Shown: in pieces, positions 54,054 to 64,000 of the stretch
Position numbering within the stretch: the stretch's first letter is position 1
How the letters are laid out: each line of letters starts with the position of its first letter
DNA from: Syngnathus acus
Taxonomy: Eukaryota > Chordata > Actinopteri > Syngnathiformes > Syngnathidae
Reading direction: 5' to 3'
Length of the DNA: 64,000 nucleotides
Assembly (NCBI RefSeq): GCF_901709675.1
Contig: NC_051105.1
Span: forward strand, 2,967,104 to 3,031,103
The notes under the pieces: model-generated
What the model saw: only the letters and a program-made list of their open reading frames with translations
Told to the model about the DNA's origin: nothing
The model's database searches: none
Program-made: the position numbers and the translations under genes

Positions 54054-54738
54054 CTCCCTCAAGTGTTGCTCTTCAGCGCTTTTATTGACACACTTTCCAC
54101 AGGGTCAGCTGACCTCCGTGCTACATGAACATGCAGATAAACGGCTGACAAAACTCACACGGTTACCTTCAGCGAATTTGGGCCAGACAGATTTGGGCCA
54201 GCAGCTTGTTTACGTTTTGATAAAGCTCCAATGTGACAAATGTAAGCCTGTCTTTGTTTAACTGGAATAAATTGTTTCTGAGCCATAATATTAGGGATAC
54301 CTCCACAATGTCAATCCAACCTAGTAATTATTACTTTTGTGAAGACAGAATTTTCAGATTTTCATTTCTTTTATACCATTATAAAGTGCAAGTATATCTA
54401 ATGAAGTGTCTTGTAAATAAACCTCCTCTGACACGTTAACTTTTTGTCATAAAAAAGTAACTTTGGAATGCTATGCCATTATATTTCCTGAAAATAGAAC
54501 TTAATTGCAGCAATATATATATTTTTACCCTAAAACATACTACTCGCATACACTGACATGGATTATTCATGGAAAAAACATTTTCAAACAATGTATCTTT
54601 TGCTTTTTACTAAAAAATAAAATGTTATTGTCATTAACACGCACGCACGCGCACGGGCACGCACGCGCACGCACACACACACACACACGTACACACACAC
54701 ACACAGAGGAGGATTAGCTATTTAGGAACAAATCTCTT

Positions 54739-54752
54739 CTGCCCTCTAGTGG
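54739..54752 (-). promoter_or_regulatory. CTCF-type motif between NR0B1 and IL1RAPL1
   Basis: On the minus strand CCACTAGAGGGCAG matches every position of CCASYAGRKGGCRS. It lies between two convergent genes, flanked by AC repeats. Binding is unproven. Confidence 0.4.
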
Positions 54753-54803
54753 TTTGATATGAAAACAGGTATGATTCTGTCTCACAAACAGACACACAAC
54801 TTT

Positions 54804-54846
54804 CACACACGCGCACGCACACACGCACACACGCACGCACACACGC

Positions 54847-54909
<63 letters not shown>
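54804..54909. repeat. (AC)n microsatellite
   Basis: A long AC tract, pure from about 54852, is preceded by mixed ACGC/ACAC repeats. A smaller related tract lies at 54636-54706. These create long but meaningless open frames on both strands. Confidence 0.93.
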
Positions 54910-54910
<1 letters not shown>

Positions 54911-57659
54911 CTTTCGCAATCAGGGTACTCTTGCATTTGCTCTCTTTTTTTCCTCCCATTTTCTCTTCAATTAACTTGTTAATTGCTGTGAGTCATTAAA
55001 ATTATTTCTTTTGCTGTTTCCCAATAAAAACTCCAACATTCAACAGTGAAACTTGCAGCTACAGGATCAGGATGTAGTGTGTGCATGCAAATGTGTGTCC
55101 AATGTCTGAATACGTGTACCTATGCGCATCATTGATTGTCTGTGGCCATTGGGCAGTGAAAAGAAACAATTAAATAGAATAGACATATGGCGTGGCACCA
55201 AATTTGGATGACTGACCAAAAAACACCAAATTGAACTTCACAAGGTCAGAGCCTGTCCAAACGTCTTCTGTTTGATGAAGTTCTCCAGCTAATAGAATTG
55301 TACAGACGACCTCTACTGCTGAAGCTTTGATTTCCTTTAAACTCTGAACTGCATCTCATCCAAGCATGTCTTCATGAGATGTGTGCCTTCAGAGAGGAAT
55401 ACTCAAGATTCAGAGAAGTCTAGTTAACAGGTAAAGCTAACGTTCCTGCATTTGTATAAACAGTATTGTCGTAGTAAATTATTGAAGACCAAAACTGCCA
55501 AGTAAATAAAGGTGAAAATAAAACAAAAAATATGTATAATACAAAATAAAAGTAAAAATACAAACAAAATAATTTTTTTTTTGAAAAAACATTAAAACTA
55601 AATAGCAAAAGAAATGTAAAAATAAATGCAAACGTGTGAGAGAACCCCCAGGAGATGGCACTGTCTGGTAGCATTTTGTGAAATAGTGGAAAGAAATGTC
55701 TGGTTTTGTGTTGCTTTCTCCATCTTACACAGCAATACACACAGCATGTTTTCCTGAGAAGGAAGTGCAATCATTGATAGGAATGAACAATAACTCTAAT
55801 TCTAACTAATGGACTCCTCACTGCATGCTGCAATGCTGCATCGCCCATGAAGCGCCACTTTAGGGCATAAACAGGAAGTGTGCTTCTTTTAATTGTAGAA
55901 ATGACGTTTATGGACAGGAAACTAGCTGCTTATCCAGGCCACTATGAAATCATATGTACTTAGATCTAGAACAGATATCATACTTATTTGTTTCATCCTC
56001 ATATTGAAAGGAATGTAACAAGACCCATTATAATGGCATCCAGTATAATAATAATTCATGACAGTAATGACTTTTCATCTATGAGCTCTCACCCGTGACC
56101 CTTGTGAGGATGTACGGATGCAGTTAGATGTCGAGAAACCAGGCCGCCCGCGGGCAGCATAATAACTGCATATTATTGTGGATTGATTATGTCAGAATGT
56201 ACTCCTGGAATGCCGATTAATTAAAGACAGTGTGTCCACAGAGAAAAAAAAATCCTCTTTAACATAGGAAACTTTACTAGGGTACTTGAATTCAAACTTT
56301 ACATGCCAAAGTATGAGGTGCTATTTTGATTAACAAGTTCAAATATTTTGAACTTTTTGATAGATTTTTTTTCCAATGTGCATATGTATATGCACATTTA
56401 TACGCACATGTACATGCACATGTGCTGTATAATGTTTTGAGAGCAGACAGGTGTTGCACACAAAAGGGGAGCCCTGCAAAGGAAATCAAGGTTGTTTTTA
56501 ATGTGCAGTGAGAAAGTATAAGGGCAACTGATCATGACTCGTGTTCTATAAAGATAGACATTTCTCTCGGCGTGAAAATTGTGTTTATATATTTATATAA
56601 ATATCTATATTATATATAGAATACATATCTATTTTCTATGCATACTCAAAAAGTCACACCTTCAAATATATCTAAAGTCTTTTCCCCGAACACAAATGTA
56701 CTCTTTTTCTTACCTTAAACATGAATTATTGTTACATAGGAAACCAAAGCAGTTATCAGAATTGTTTTCTTTTTAAAAACAAACTAATAAACAATGGAAA
56801 ATGGTTTGAGTTTTTGTGGGATTCAAAAGTCGTGTACAAAACACTGTATTGTCCTCCCGTGGTGGATGAAACCATAAAATCTGAGTCCTCAGGCAACCAC
56901 TTATAAAAATAGAGTTATTTTTTTTAAAATAATCTACACGTTCTCTTTTTTTTTAAGATGAGGCATTCTCAAACAGCGTCTCAAATAGAAAATACCAAAC
57001 ATAGTCTTCCTTCTTCTGCGGCAGGGAGCTGATTGATGTGGACAAGCCCCGCCCCCTCCTTCTCAGCCCCACGCTTTTTATTTTTGCATATTCTATAATT
57101 TTTTTTTTTTTTTGTGATATTCATTTTTTTTAAAGTAGATACACCTTTTACAGGTCAAAACACCCCGCCCCAAAAAGAAGTCATTGCAGCTCCTGGAAGC
57201 TGATAAAATGTCCAGGAAAACCTTGAAAGAATGCAAAGATTTCAAATGAAAGAGTATACTGCATAAGTGGCTTTGCAGACAAGCACATGGGCATTGAGAA
57301 AAAAAAAAGTGATACAAAATATACACCTCCGAAAGTTAAAGCAAACTCCTAGCATGGAGAAGGCAATAGACGTGTGAACGAAAGAACAGAAGAGGAATGC
57401 TACAAATGAATGGAGAATATTGGATATGTACAAGACCCTGTTTTCCTTTTGCGCCGATGGATGCATGTGTGTGCATACATGTGTTAGTGTGTGTGTCCTT
57501 GATAGCGTTCTTCCACGTGGGGGTCCTTTGACGATTACAAATCCCCACGTCGAAAATGACCCTTAACAGAGCGTCGGTTCTTTTGGGGGAAAACGGCGCT
57601 TCCCCTGGAAAAACCGAAAAGGACTTTTAACGCGTTGCCTCTCCCCGACTGCGAGCGGG

Positions 57660-63076
<5,417 letters not shown>

Positions 63077-64000
63077 CTGAGGACGAGACATACACACAAA
63101 GCCCCCAGAAATGTCAGTCGAGGTAGATTCCGAAAGGGAAGGGGCCAATTTTAAAATGACAGTTACGATACACTGTAATTTTGGACTGAGATGAAACAAG
63201 CTTGTGTCGGACTTTTGTTTTGTGATGTGTCCATGCATCAAATGCACGCAGTACGAATTACTGCCGCTAGAAGTGAAAACGCATATATTCTCTTTACTGG
63301 CATTCGGCTTTTCAACACACTCTGGGCTCTGAGGTTTCCACAAGTAGAAACATCAAGTCGGTTGGCTAGGTCAGGGGTTTTCAAACGGGGGTCCTCGGCT
63401 CTCTAGCGGTCCGTAGTGGTATTGCAGGTTTGGGTTGACTTTCCCTTTAACAACGGAATAAAATGTTGATTGTTGAAAAGTGTGGTCATGACCTACAATT
63501 GTAAAGAAAAAGTTTCTGCTTCTGGTTGTCTCTCTTTAGATTTGGGCCTCAATGGTAGGGAGCTCGGCTTACAAATATGCAACTTTAAGCTGACAGTCAT
63601 CCACTTGGTTACATATGCACTCCCTGGACTGAACCATCATCAGTATCGGGGGAAGCTAAGCTCTCAGCGAGGCAGCATCCATCATCGGGGGGCGGCAGAC
63701 ACATGAGGCTCATAGGTTTGGGAGAGATGACGGTGCACGGGGGAGGAAGACAAATAGAAGGAGAAAGTGAATTTATTTGGTTGGCGCCGCAATGAAACAG
63801 CACCGCACTTTGGATGCCTTCCACACCGAGACTCATGAAAACGTTGGGCGGTTTTAAAAACGGGACGGCTCGCTTTACTCATCGCACCAACGTCCCTTCT
63901 GTCTTTGCCGCTTATAATGAACCCCAACGCCGCACTCCTCCACCCCCTTGCTGCATTTCTCTGCTCATTTCTCTTCTCTATTATCTCCTCCCAATCTCCC
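63077..64000 (-). other. IL1RAPL1 intron, right edge
   Basis: Intronic sequence upstream of the transmembrane exon; the acceptor is 'cgtcctcag' at 63077-63085 on the minus strand. At about 63365-63420 'caggggttttcaaacggggg' resembles a hAT-type terminal repeat followed by 'tccgtagtgg'. No further exon of the ectodomain was identified before the window ends. Confidence 0.5.

Larger units (their letters stand above)
53850..57659. other. NR0B1 3' flank and IL1RAPL1 3' flank
   Basis: NR0B1 and IL1RAPL1 converge here. No gene is recognised between them. AATAAA at 54048 ends NR0B1. Two AC-rich microsatellites follow (54636-54706 and 54804-54909), then AT-rich sequence. The several hundred bases left of 57660 are expected to be IL1RAPL1 3' UTR; a TTTATT at 57077-57082 could be its minus-strand polyA signal. 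Palindromic 'gcacatgtacatgcacatgtgc'-like phrases occur at 56375-56425. Confidence 0.45.

Noticed and set aside
54505-54974. Several open frames over the AC microsatellites
   Set aside because: They are produced by dinucleotide repeats (Thr-His, Cys-Val runs) and are not genes.

Overview
The window is nuclear DNA from a ray-finned (teleost) fish. It holds intron-containing vertebrate genes with GT-AG splice sites, teleost-type olfactory receptors, many TA-flanked MITEs, LINE and LTR relics and microsatellites, and none of the organisation of a bacterial genome. No rRNA, tRNA or CRISPR array was recognised.

Layout. (1) 1-4.8 kb is gene-free apart from a decayed copy of the RNASEH2B promoter and first exon (about 3755-4190). 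(2) gdf3 (Vg1/dvr1), a two-exon TGF-beta ligand gene, lies at 4821-6062 (+). (3) 7.2-27.7 kb is an olfactory receptor cluster: one diverged gene on the minus strand (7219-8160), then five near-identical intact genes on the plus strand (12161, 15316, 18498, 22696, 25870). Each plus-strand gene sits in a repeat unit of about 3.2 kb containing a dead LINE fragment, the receptor gene, and a tail with a TGACGTCA element that resembles the RNASEH2B promoter. (4) RNASEH2B, 11 exons, 27955-31671 (+). (5) A two-exon C13orf42-like gene, 35233-37107 (-). (6) TASL (CXorf21), single coding exon, 39022-39918 (+). (7) 12 kb without a recognised gene, holding a Tc1 relic, a solo LTR, MITEs and a minisatellite. 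(8) NR0B1 (DAX1), two exons, 52198-53849 (+). (9) The 3' end of IL1RAPL1 on the minus strand, 57660-63076, covering the transmembrane and TIR exons; the gene continues past the right edge.

Synteny. TASL, NR0B1 and IL1RAPL1 are neighbours on human Xp21, and that order is kept here. RNASEH2B and the C13orf42-like gene recall human 13q14. The junction between these two blocks lies at 37-39 kb, where GK (next to TASL in mammals) would be expected but is not seen.

Most interesting points: a phase-matched 45-nt candidate cassette exon that would add 15 residues in the BB loop of the IL1RAPL1 TIR domain; the RNASEH2B 5' relic beside gdf3, on the far side of the receptor cluster from the parent gene; a strongly conserved receptor core promoter shared by the inverted outlier and all array members; and a mosaic pattern of differences among the five receptors that points to gene conversion.
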